Below, piece after piece: positions 45,901-53,432 of a stretch of 64,000 nt of DNA (position 1 is the stretch's first letter; each line of letters begins with the position of its first letter). The position numbers and the translations under genes were made by a program. The stretch comes from Burkholderia sp. HI2500. Lineage in GTDB: Bacteria; Pseudomonadota; Gammaproteobacteria; Burkholderiales; Burkholderiaceae. The notes under the pieces were generated by a model that was not told where the DNA came from, made no database searches, and worked only from the letters and a program-made list of their open reading frames with translations. The DNA is taken from NCBI RefSeq assembly GCF_002223055.1, contig NZ_NKFL01000006.1:2914001-2978000 (forward strand). The letters are read 5' to 3'.

Positions 45901-48258
45901 GTGACCGTTCGCCATCTCGATGCGTTGTTCCAGCCCAAGTCCGTTGCGGTCGTCGGCGCGTCGTCGCGCGCGGGCAGTATCGGCGCGATGGTGTGGTCGC
46001 GCGTGCTCGACGGTGGATTCGAGGGGCCCGTGTGGCCCGTCAATCCGAAGTATCGTGAGCTGCACGGGCATCCGGTCGTTGCCGATGTCGACCGGTTGCC
46101 CGCGCCGCCATCGGTGGCCGTGATCTGCACGCCGCCCGCGACCTGGGCCGGCATCGTGCGCAAGCTCGGCGAGCTCGGCACGCGCGTTGCGGTGATCGTC
46201 GGCGAGGCGCGCACCGATGCCGATCGCACCGCGCTCGATCGCACGCTGAAGGCGGCGAAGCCGTTCGTGCTCCGTATCGTCGGGCCGGGCAGCCTCGGCG
46301 TGCTGTCGCCTGCACGGCACGCGCATTTCGGCGCGCCGGCCTACACGGCACGATCGGGCGGCGTCGCGTGGGTGTCGCAATCGAACGCGCTGACGAACGC
46401 GGTGCTCGGCTGGGCCGATGCACGGGGCCTCGGCTTTTCGCACGTCGTCGCGCTCGGCGGCGAGTCCGACGTCGATGCGGGCGACGTGCTCGATTATCTC
46501 GCGAGCGATCCCGGCACGCGCGCGATCCTGCTCGAACTCGATACCGTGCGCGCCGCGCGCAAGTTCATGTCGGCCGCGCGCGCGGCCGCACGCAACAAGC
46601 CGGTGCTCGCATTGCGCACCGGCCGCGCCGATCCCGGCGACGCGCTCTATACGGCGGCGTTCCAGCGCGCGGGGATGGTGCGGGTGGATGCGCTCGACGA
46701 TCTGCTCGACGAGATCGAGACGCTCGGCGTCGGCCGCGTCACGGCGCGCGGCGCGGCCACGCTCGTGACGAGCGACGCGGGTGTCGCGAAACTCGCGGTC
46801 GATGCGGTGGCCGAGGTGCGCGATGTGCTGACCGACTGGTCGCCCGCGGCCACGTCGGCGGTGTCGGCGGCGCTGCCGCATCTTGCATCGCCCGGCAATC
46901 CGCTGACGCTGGGCGACGATGCGCGCCCCGAGCATTTCGCCGCGGCGGTCAAGGCGCTCGCACCGTTCCCGCAAACGGGCACGCTGTTCGTCGTCCATTC
47001 GACTTCCCACAGCGCGCCGGCCGACGCGGTTGCGCACACGCTGATCGAATCACGGCAGTACGCGCATCGCGGCATCCTCGCGTGTTTCTTCGGCGCGGTC
47101 GACGCGGCGACGCGCGATGCGCTGCACGCGAACGGCATTCCGGTGCACACCACGCCGCAGCGGCTCGCGCGCGCGTATGCGCGTCTCGTCGACTACAACC
47201 TCGGGCGGCAACTGCTGATGCAAACGCCCGAGGGTACGCCGCTGCAGCCGGCCGAGTGCGTGGCATCCGCGCAGGCCGACGCGCGCCGGATGGTCGAAGC
47301 CGGCCAGCATGAACTGACCGGCGAAGCCGCGCTGCGCTGGCTGTCTCATTTTGGCCTGCAGGGCGAGCCTGCCGTCGAGCCGGCCGGAAAGAAAGTCGTC
47401 GATGTCACCGTCGACATGTACGACGATTCGAACTTCGGCCCAGTGTTTCGCTATGCCGTGCCGCCCGCGGACGGCGTATCGGCGCCGTTCGTCGTCTATG
47501 GCCTGCCACCGCTGAACACCGTGCTTGCCCGCGCGGTGATGGAGCGTTCGCCGTATGCACGCAGCACACCCATCGAGCCGACGCTCGACGCGTTGACGGC
47601 GCTGTCGCAGGTCGTCTGCGACGTGCGTGAAGTCGTTGCGATGTCGGTCACGCTGCGCGTGCTGTCCGACCGCGCGCACGTGATCGCGCCGCGCATCACG
47701 CTGGCAGCGGGGCGCAGCCGGCTCGCGATCATGCCGTATCCACGCCACCTCGAGCAGACGCTCGAGTGGCGCGGCGAGACGGTGACGATCCGCCCGATCC
47801 GTCCGGAAGACGAGGCCGCGCACAACGAACTGCTCGGCGCGATGACGCCGGAGGATCTGCGGATGCGTTTCTTCGGCGCGGTGCGCAGCTTCGATCATTC
47901 GCAGGTCGCGCGCATGACGCAGATCGATTACGACCGTGAGATGGCCTTCATCGTGTCGTTCACCGATGTGTCGGGGCGCGACCACACGCTCGCGGTGGTG
48001 CGCGCGGTGGCCGATCCCGACAACGAGACGGCGGAGTTCGCGATCGCGGTACGACCCGATCAGAAGGGCAAGGGGCTTGGCCGGCTGATGATGACCCGCA
48101 TCATCGACTACGCGCGCTCGCGCGGAACCGCCTGGATGATCGGCGAGGCGCTGCGCGAGAACACGGCGATGATCTCGCTGGCGAAGGCGTGCGGGTTCGC
48201 GGTGTCGACGACGGAGGAGCCTGGCGTCGTGGGCTTCAGGATGAAGCTGCAGCCGTAG
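45901..48258 (+). CDS. PatZ-type protein acetyltransferase (CoA-ligase/GNAT)
   Basis: A 785-residue two-part protein. The GTG at 45901 follows GCAGGGAGCC and gives the family N-terminus TVRHLDALFQPKSVAVVGAS. Residues 1-420 resemble NDP-forming acyl-CoA synthetase subdomains (CoA-binding GASSRAGSIG, WVSQSNALTNAVL, GDDARPEHFAAAV). The region 455-600, where full-length homologues keep an ATP-grasp fold, is short and lacks clear motifs. A GNAT domain ends the protein (VTIRPIRPEDEAAHNELLGA, DQKGKGLGRLMM). PatZ/Pat enzymes acetylate lysines, for example on acetyl-CoA synthetase, to control carbon flow. It sits between two H-NS-type genes and the iteron loci. Confidence 0.9.
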   Translation: MTVRHLDALFQPKSVAVVGASSRAGSIGAMVWSRVLDGGFEGPVWPVNPKYRELHGHPVVADVDRLPAPPSVAVICTPPATWAGIVRKLGELGTRVAVIVGEARTDADRTALDRTLKAAKPFVLRIVGPGSLGVLSPARHAHFGAPAYTARSGGVAWVSQSNALTNAVLGWADARGLGFSHVVALGGESDVDAGDVLDYLASDPGTRAILLELDTVRAARKFMSAARAAARNKPVLALRTGRADPGDALYTAAFQRAGMVRVDALDDLLDEIETLGVGRVTARGAATLVTSDAGVAKLAVDAVAEVRDVLTDWSPAATSAVSAALPHLASPGNPLTLGDDARPEHFAAAVKALAPFPQTGTLFVVHSTSHSAPADAVAHTLIESRQYAHRGILACFFGAVDAATRDALHANGIPVHTTPQRLARAYARLVDYNLGRQLLMQTPEGTPLQPAECVASAQADARRMVEAGQHELTGEAALRWLSHFGLQGEPAVEPAGKKVVDVTVDMYDDSNFGPVFRYAVPPADGVSAPFVVYGLPPLNTVLARAVMERSPYARSTPIEPTLDALTALSQVVCDVREVVAMSVTLRVLSDRAHVIAPRITLAAGRSRLAIMPYPRHLEQTLEWRGETVTIRPIRPEDEAAHNELLGAMTPEDLRMRFFGAVRSFDHSQVARMTQIDYDREMAFIVSFTDVSGRDHTLAVVRAVADPDNETAEFAIAVRPDQKGKGLGRLMMTRIIDYARSRGTAWMIGEALRENTAMISLAKACGFAVSTTEEPGVVGFRMKLQP

Positions 48259-48560
48259 CGTCTGTCGGCGGCCCGACGCGCGGAGGCGTTGCATGCGGTG
48301 GATGTCTCCGGCCTCCCGGCATGTTCCGAATGTCCCCGGTCAGGAATGCAGAGCATTCGAGCCTGCGTCGCGAGCGAAGCAACCGCGAACGTGTCGGCGC
48401 CTGTTCGCACCGGAAATATCGACGCGCAAATGGCACCGATCCGGCACCGCGAGACGCGTACCGCTTGCCGCGATATTCGCTCCGCAGCGCTGTTTCAGGC
48501 AAGGTGTCCGCACGCATTTACCGTCGCATTCCACCTTCGAAAATTCGAACTTGCCCAAAA
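48259..48560. other. Gene-free spacer before iteron array
   Basis: About 300 bp after the PatZ-type gene with no credible gene. It becomes AT-rich towards the array (48500-48560) and contains TTCGAA repeated with a 2-bp spacer near 48534-48547. Confidence 0.55.
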
Positions 48561-48859
48561 GGTGAGATTTTTCGGGAGCTGTCGGTGAGCTTCTCCGGGA
48601 AGGTTGGGGTGAGTCGATACGGGAGCGCTTGGTGAGCCGATACAGGAGCACTCGGTGAGCCTTCCCGGGAATGGCCGGTGAGCACCTGCGGGAGCCGCCG
48701 GTGAGCCTTTCCGGGGCGCATGGGTGAGGATCTGCGGGAAGTGTCGGTGAGGACATCCGGGACGCTTGGGTGAGGGTCTCCAGGAGCCTGGGTGAGCTTT
48801 TTCGGGAGGGTTGGGTGAGCGCTTGCGGGACGCAAAGGTGAGGCTTTTCGGGAGCGTCC
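48561..48859. repeat. Array of 13 GGTGAG iterons, 23-bp period
   Basis: Thirteen head-to-tail units (eleven of 23 bp, one of 24, one of 22) with consensus GGTGAG-N6-CRGGRN-N5. GGTGAG and the C and GG of the second block are invariant in all thirteen; the N6 and N5 stretches vary. The period is not a multiple of three, and all three minus frames are open across it, so it is not read as a normal repeat protein. There are no unique spacers of CRISPR type. It lies 3' of the H-NS-like gene at 48947, reading CTCCCG...CTCACC in that gene's sense. Confidence 0.93.
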
Positions 48860-48883
48860 GGATGCACGTCTCCCGCAAGCGCA

Positions 48884-48936
48884 ACGCCGGCCTGGGCCGG
48901 CGTCATGCGGGGTGCGGGCACGCATGAACCGTGCCC
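48884..48936 (-). terminator. Two hairpins after second H-NS-like gene
   Basis: A 9-bp stem at 48884-48903 (loop 2) and a 7-bp stem at 48916-48936 (loop 7). Neither has a T-run on the minus strand. They separate the gene's stop from the iteron array. Confidence 0.5.
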
Positions 48937-48946
48937 GTGGCTACAT

Positions 48947-49489
48947 TCAGGCAGCGAGTTTCGACGCCGCGTCGTTTACCTGGTCGCGCGAAATCGCCAG
49001 TTCCTCGAGGTGCGGATGGGCATAGACGGCGCCGGTTTCGCGCTCGAGGCGGGCGATCGTCAGCGCACAGCGCGCGGTGTCCTTCGGCATTGCGATGAAG
49101 CGCTTGACCGATTCGCCGGACGTGAATGCTTCGAACAGCGCGCCGCGCACGTCGTCCGGAAGCGTCTTGGTCCACTGGTACGGCTTGCCGTTGAACGTGA
49201 TCGACGGCGGCAGCGTGCGTTCCTTCTTGGTCGCCGTGATGAGCCCGTAGGTGCGGGCCGCGTCGCCGATCTGCTCGGGCGAGAAGAGTTCGTCGGGCGT
49301 GATGTCGAACTGCTCGATGTAGCTCTCGATCGCCTGCATTGCAGCGGTACGATCGTCGCGCTTCTTCTGCGCGCGCGCGACGATATCGCGCAGCTCGTCC
49401 GCCTCTTCGGGCGTGATCGTGAAGCTTGCCTGCTTCTGCTGAAGTTCGGAGAAACGCTGGAATTCTTGATCGTTCAGAAGTTTGGCCAT
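48947..49489 (-). CDS. H-NS-like hypothetical protein
   Basis: A 180-residue protein; ATG at 49489 chosen, with 49498 and 49519 also possible. The N-terminal 75 residues are helical (FQRFSELQQKQASFTITPEE) and end in YIEQFDITPDELFSPEQ, close to the EYDITPEELGF linker of the H-NS protein at 44998. The C-terminal part (TFNGKPYQWTKTLPDDVRGA, AFTSGESVKRFIAMP) is not a standard H-NS domain and I do not recognise it. It may oligomerise with H-NS proteins and bind a different ligand. Confidence 0.7.
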   Translation of the reverse strand: MAKLLNDQEFQRFSELQQKQASFTITPEEADELRDIVARAQKKRDDRTAAMQAIESYIEQFDITPDELFSPEQIGDAARTYGLITATKKERTLPPSITFNGKPYQWTKTLPDDVRGALFEAFTSGESVKRFIAMPKDTARCALTIARLERETGAVYAHPHLEELAISRDQVNDAASKLAA

Positions 49490-49671
49490 GACATCCATCG
49501 GACACGACGGCCGCGACAACCGGCCGCCGTAGTTTTTGAGAGGGCCGCTATTTTAGCGTAGCGCCGTGGGCGCACGATATGGCACCGTGCATCGCGCTCC
49601 GCAGAGGGGTTGCGCGCGACCGGGGGCAACGCGATAGCGCCGCCCCCGGTGCGCTCCGCCGAGCCCGCGCG

Positions 49672-50493
49672 TCAGCAGGTCTCGTCGCGGCACATCGACA
49701 GATGGGCGGCTGTCTCGCGCACCCCTTCGACGACCGTGTCGACGGACGGCGCCATATGCGCATCGATCCGGCGCATGTACGGGCAGGTGAGCACCGCGAT
49801 CGCATGGCCGGACGGCCCGAGGATCGGTGCGGTCAGGTCGGTCACGCCGTACGCCTGGCGGCTGTCCTCGCGCAGGTAGCCGTCCTGCCGGATGGACTGG
49901 CACGCATACGCGAGTTCCTGCTCGTTCAATGGCGCTTCGCCCTTGACCTTGCGGTGCTCGGCGAGCATGTGCGCGCGCTGCTCGGCACCCTGGAACGCCA
50001 GCATCACGCGCCCCGATGCCGTATCGACGAGCCCGACACGCGAGCCGAGCCGGACCGACACGCCCCACGGGCCGGGCCCGTCGACCTGCGCGATCACGAG
50101 CAGGTTGCCGCGATCGTAGACGGACAGGTGACACGATTGCTCGGAGGCATCGGCGAAACGCTGCATCGGCGGCAACGCCTCGGCGATCAGCCGGCTCATC
50201 GGCGGATGGCGGTGCGCGAGCGAGAACAGCTTGAGGCTGAGCGTGTAGCGGTCGCCGCCGGTCGAGCGCATCACGTAGCGGCGCGCGACGAGGCGTTCGA
50301 GCATCCGGTAGATCTCGCTCGCGTTGCGGCCGAGTTCCTTCGTGATTTCGGTGCGGGTGAGGCCTTCTTTCTGCTCCGACAGGAGTTCGAGAATGTCGAG
50401 ACCCTTGTCGAGCGCGGGTGCGCGATAGCGGTCGATTGCGCCCATCGATTCCCGTGCGTCGCAGCCGGGAAGCAGGTCGTTGGTTGTTTGCAT
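49672..50493 (-). CDS. IclR-family regulator
   Basis: A 273-residue IclR-type regulator. The winged helix-turn-helix is at about residues 25-85 (APALDKGLDILELLSEQKEGLT, NASEIYRMLERLVARRYVMR). The effector domain follows (SCHLSVYDRGNLLVIAQVDGPG, GRVMLAFQG, ILGPSGHAIAVLTCPY). IclR proteins usually control nearby catabolic genes; the divergent FAH-family gene at 51159 is the likely target. Confidence 0.92.
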   Translation of the reverse strand: MQTTNDLLPGCDARESMGAIDRYRAPALDKGLDILELLSEQKEGLTRTEITKELGRNASEIYRMLERLVARRYVMRSTGGDRYTLSLKLFSLAHRHPPMSRLIAEALPPMQRFADASEQSCHLSVYDRGNLLVIAQVDGPGPWGVSVRLGSRVGLVDTASGRVMLAFQGAEQRAHMLAEHRKVKGEAPLNEQELAYACQSIRQDGYLREDSRQAYGVTDLTAPILGPSGHAIAVLTCPYMRRIDAHMAPSVDTVVEGVRETAAHLSMCRDETC

Positions 50494-51158
50494 TGTCGGT
50501 GTGAAGTTGGGGGATTACTTTCGATCGATTGGCGACGCACGCTGACCGATTCTGCAACACACTTGTGTCGAGCCCGCGTGTGGCGACGAACGCCATCCGT
50601 TTGAGCTTAACAACAAACATTTAGTGTGCAATGCAGCGTCTTTTTACGGATCGTTACCGGACAAGAACGGATCGATTCCCGTTCGGGATGACAGGGAAGC
50701 CCCGAATACCCGGTATTCATGACAGGTGGCACCGGTTCAAGGTAATCGAAAGGAAATCGGGCGGGGGCGCTGCCCGCGATGCTGCGCCGCAGCGCCGGCG
50801 GGGCGCACCAATAGTCGGTATCCGTCGCGCGTCATTTCACGGCGCGCGGCCGATGGTACAAAGGCTGGCGGGCCAGCGACGGTGCGGCCGCGCGTGAAGC
50901 CGGCCGGTATGGGCCGGACCATGTCGCGGGTGCCGGGCCGTCGTCGCCGATGCGCAGACCGGCGGCCGCCCGTTCGATGCGCGCCATACTTCCGTGCGGC
51001 GCCGCGATCGCTGCGCCCGCGCGAGCCTCGCGCGTCGACGGCATGCCGGATGCGGCGTCGACGCGCGCAATCGACGATCGACAATCAGTCCGGCGCGCGG
51101 CCGCGAATGGCCGCGTCGGCCGGAATCCTGTCCCATTCGACAACAGAGGTTGACCACG
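50494..51158. other. Long IclR / FAH divergent region
   Basis: 665 bp with only Arg-rich shadow ORFs. ACACA-CT-TGTGT (50557-50568) is a 12-bp dyad suited to an IclR-type operator, 64 bp before the IclR start. An AT-rich stretch (50600-50640) likely contains promoters. The rest to 51150 is GC-rich and featureless. Confidence 0.5.
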
Positions 51159-52007
51159 ATGAAACTGCTTCGCTATGGCCCGTCCGGCCAGGAAAAGCCC
51201 GGGATGCTCGACGCGGACGGCCGGATTCGCGACCTGTCCGCGCAGGTGCCGGACCTGTCCGGCGATGTACTGTCCGACGCGGGTCTCGCGCGGCTGCGCG
51301 CGATCGATCCGGCCACGCTGCCGCTGGTGTCGGGCGAGCCGCGCATCGGCGCGTGCGTCGGGCAGGTCGGCAAGTTCATCGGCATCGGCCTGAACTACGC
51401 CGATCACGCGGTCGAAGCCGGCATGCCGGTGCCGAAGGAGCCGGTCGTGTTCGGCAAGTGGACGAGCTCGATCTGCGGCCCGAACGACGGCATCGATATC
51501 CCGAAGGGCTCGGTCAAGACCGACTGGGAAGTCGAGCTGGGCGTCGTGATCGGCGCGACCTGCAAGGACGTCGACGAAGCGCGCGCGCTCGATTACGTCG
51601 CGGGCTACTGCGTCGTCAACGACGTGTCCGAGCGCGAATGGCAGATCGAACGCGGCGGCCAGTGGGACAAGGGCAAGGGTTTCGACACGTTCGGCCCGAT
51701 CGGTCCGTGGCTCGTCACGCGCGACGAGGTGCCCGATCCGCAGCGTCTCGACCTGTGGCTCGAAATCGACGGCCACCGTTATCAGAACGGCAACACACGC
51801 ACGATGGTGTTCACCGTCGCGCAGCTGATTGCCTATCTGTCGAGCTGCATGACGCTGCAGCCGGGTGACGTGATCACGACCGGCACGCCGCCGGGCGTCG
51901 GCATGGGCATCAAGCCGTCGCCGGTGTTCCTGAAGGCCGGCCAGACGGTACGCCTCGGTGTCGAAGGACTCGGCGAGCAACTGCAGCACACGCGCGACGC
52001 GCGATAG
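51159..52007 (+). CDS. Fumarylacetoacetate hydrolase family protein
   Basis: A 282-residue FAH-superfamily enzyme. Core motifs: GKFIGIGLNYADHAVEAG, the metal-site segment DWEVELGVVIG, VSEREWQIERGGQWDKGKGFDTFGPIGPWLV and TGTPPGVGMG. These enzymes hydrolyse acylpyruvates or decarboxylate/hydrate related acids in aromatic and sugar-acid breakdown; 2,4-diketo-3-deoxy-L-fuconate hydrolase is one close type. CAGAGGTTG precedes the ATG. Regulated most likely by the divergent IclR protein. Confidence 0.93.
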   Translation: MKLLRYGPSGQEKPGMLDADGRIRDLSAQVPDLSGDVLSDAGLARLRAIDPATLPLVSGEPRIGACVGQVGKFIGIGLNYADHAVEAGMPVPKEPVVFGKWTSSICGPNDGIDIPKGSVKTDWEVELGVVIGATCKDVDEARALDYVAGYCVVNDVSEREWQIERGGQWDKGKGFDTFGPIGPWLVTRDEVPDPQRLDLWLEIDGHRYQNGNTRTMVFTVAQLIAYLSSCMTLQPGDVITTGTPPGVGMGIKPSPVFLKAGQTVRLGVEGLGEQLQHTRDAR

Positions 52008-52056
52008 CCGCGCACCCGGCGATTCCGTCGAACGACCGCTACCGGCAGTTCAATAG

Positions 52057-52095
52057 CAAGGGCCCGATTCCGCATTGCGCGAAATCGGGCCCTTG
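52057..52095. terminator. Bidirectional intrinsic terminator
   Basis: A 13-bp perfect stem (52057-52069 with 52083-52095), 13-nt loop, T-rich tail. It separates the FAH gene from the convergent VOC gene. Confidence 0.9.
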
Positions 52096-52116
52096 TCTTT
52101 GGTGACGCGAGCGCGA

Positions 52117-52500
52117 TTACACGATGTTGTCGAGTTCGCAATGCGCTTCCAGCCGATACCCGTCGGGATCCACGACGAACGCTGCGTAGTAGCCCGGGCC
52201 GTAGTGTTCGCGCTTGCCGGGCCCGCCGTTGTCCTGGCCGCCGTGCTCGAGTGCGGCACGGTAGAACGCGTCGACTTCGACGGGCGAAGCGGCCTTGAAC
52301 GACAGGTGCATCCCCGAGTCGGGATCAGGGGCGACGGGGCGAGGTGCATATTGCAACCACAGCTGTGGCTCGGTTGCGCCGTACCCGATGGATTCGTCGT
52401 CGGTATGCAGCCGTTTGTAGCCGAGCGCGCCGAGCGTGCTGTCGTAGAAGGCTCGGCTGCGGCCGACGTGTGCAACGCCGAACGAAAGGTGATCGATCAT
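52117..52500 (-). CDS. VOC-family (glyoxalase-like) protein
   Basis: A 127-residue protein of the vicinal oxygen chelate fold: MIDHLSFGVAHVGRSRAFYD at the N-terminus with metal His4, and the end YYAAFVVDPDGYRLEAHCE with metal Glu. It may be a dioxygenase, isomerase or resistance protein; the substrate is unknown. AAGGAGCC precedes the ATG. The 5' end of this gene, with its leader, is duplicated directly upstream as a broken copy (52546-52654). Confidence 0.92.
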   Translation of the reverse strand: MIDHLSFGVAHVGRSRAFYDSTLGALGYKRLHTDDESIGYGATEPQLWLQYAPRPVAPDPDSGMHLSFKAASPVEVDAFYRAALEHGGQDNGGPGKREHYGPGYYAAFVVDPDGYRLEAHCELDNIV

Positions 52501-52545
52501 GTGTGGCTCCTTGGACTGAAGCGGAACGGTAGTGCGGCAAGCCTG

Positions 52546-52654
52546 CTTATAACCACCATGCCAGCCGCTTGTAGCGGAGTGTGCCGAGTGTGCTGTCGTA
52601 GAACGCGCGGCTGCGGTTGTTGTGGATAACGCCGGACAAAAGACGATCGATCAT
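52546..52654 (-). pseudogene. Frameshifted 5' relic of the VOC gene
   Basis: The minus strand from 52654 reads ATG ATC GAT CGT CTT TTG and parallels the VOC gene start. A one-base insertion after codon 11 shifts the frame: the shared CGCAGCCG...TTCTACGACAGCAC stretch is out of frame. Homology stops at codon 31 of the parent. The ribosome site AAGGAGCCACA and about 30 bp of leader are also duplicated. It is a tandem partial duplication, not a working gene. Confidence 0.88.
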
Positions 52655-52708
52655 CTGTGGCTCCTTGGACTGAGGCGGGTGTCAGTGCAGCAAACCTTTT
52701 ATAACTAC

Positions 52709-52755
52709 CATGCCGGTTATGTTAGGAAGCGCTCGCGGGCTTGTCAACCGGCATG
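52709..52755. promoter_or_regulatory. Promoter plus 10-bp inverted repeat (CGNR operator?)
   Basis: On the minus strand TTGACA (52742-52747) and TAACAT (52719-52724) are separated by 17 bp, a textbook sigma-70 promoter reading toward the VOC relic and VOC gene. CATGCCGGTT (52709-52718) and AACCGGCATG (52746-52755) are perfect inverted arms: one lies just downstream of the -10, the other overlaps the -35. The right arm is 22 bp before the CGNR gene. Confidence 0.8.
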
Positions 52756-52776
52756 GCGGTTAGATACGATCCGGGC

Positions 52777-53397
52777 ATGAGCGATACGCAACCTTCCGTC
52801 ACGATGGACTGCCTGATTCCGGCGCCGCCCGAAACCCTGAGCATCGATTTCGCGAACACGCTGTACTGGCGCGGCAGCGATCCGCCGACGGAAACCTTCG
52901 GCACGATGGACGACCTGCTGGCGTGGTGTCGCGACCAGGCTGGCGTGCCGTCCAGCTTGGTGGAAGCGTGTCGGGCGCACGGCGAAGAGGCGAGTGAGCC
53001 GGCGATGCTCGCGCATGCGCTCGCGTTGCGCGAGGCGCTGTATCGGCTCTTTCTTGCGCAGGCCGAACAGCGCGAGCCGCAGGCGGACGATCTCGCGCTG
53101 CTCGGCGGCTTCCTGGCGGAAGCGGCGCCGCGTGTTGCGCTGGCACGGATCGATGGCGGTTACACGTGGCGGATCGGGGAGGCGCGTGCGACGCTGGCCT
53201 GGCTGCTGAGCCCGGTATTGTGGTCGGCGATCGACCTGCTCGGCGGCGCGCGGCTCGCGAAGGTCAAGCGTTGCGCGAACGACGCCTGCCAGTGGCTGTT
53301 CATCGACGACAGCAAGAACGGCAGCCGCCGCTGGTGTTCGATGTCGTCGTGCGGCAATCGCGCGAAGGCGTACCGCCACTATCACAAGGCCGACTGA
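52777..53397 (+). CDS. CGNR zinc-finger regulator (ABATE domain)
   Basis: A 206-residue protein of the ABATE-CGNR family. N-terminal stress-sensor-like domain (LSIDFANTLYWRGSDPPTE); C-terminal zinc finger (RCANDACQWLFIDDSKNGS, WCSMSSCGNRAKAYRHY). These are predicted transcription regulators. The ATG at 52777 is used; 52753 is possible. It faces the VOC gene across a promoter bracketed by a perfect inverted repeat, so it probably controls that gene and itself. Confidence 0.9.
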   Translation: MSDTQPSVTMDCLIPAPPETLSIDFANTLYWRGSDPPTETFGTMDDLLAWCRDQAGVPSSLVEACRAHGEEASEPAMLAHALALREALYRLFLAQAEQREPQADDLALLGGFLAEAAPRVALARIDGGYTWRIGEARATLAWLLSPVLWSAIDLLGGARLAKVKRCANDACQWLFIDDSKNGSRRWCSMSSCGNRAKAYRHYHKAD

Positions 53398-53432
53398 CGG
53401 TCGGCCCGTTCACTGCGCGGCAACCGCCCTGG

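Noticed and set aside
48561..48859. CRISPR array
   Set aside because: Units are 22-24 bp in total with only two short conserved blocks and no 30-bp class spacers; no cas genes are near.
48340..48925. Ser/Pro-rich protein encoded across the iteron array on the minus strand
   Set aside because: All three minus frames are open because the repeat lacks stops, and the 23-bp period rotates frames, so the peptide repeats are a by-product of the DNA repeat. No good start site was seen.
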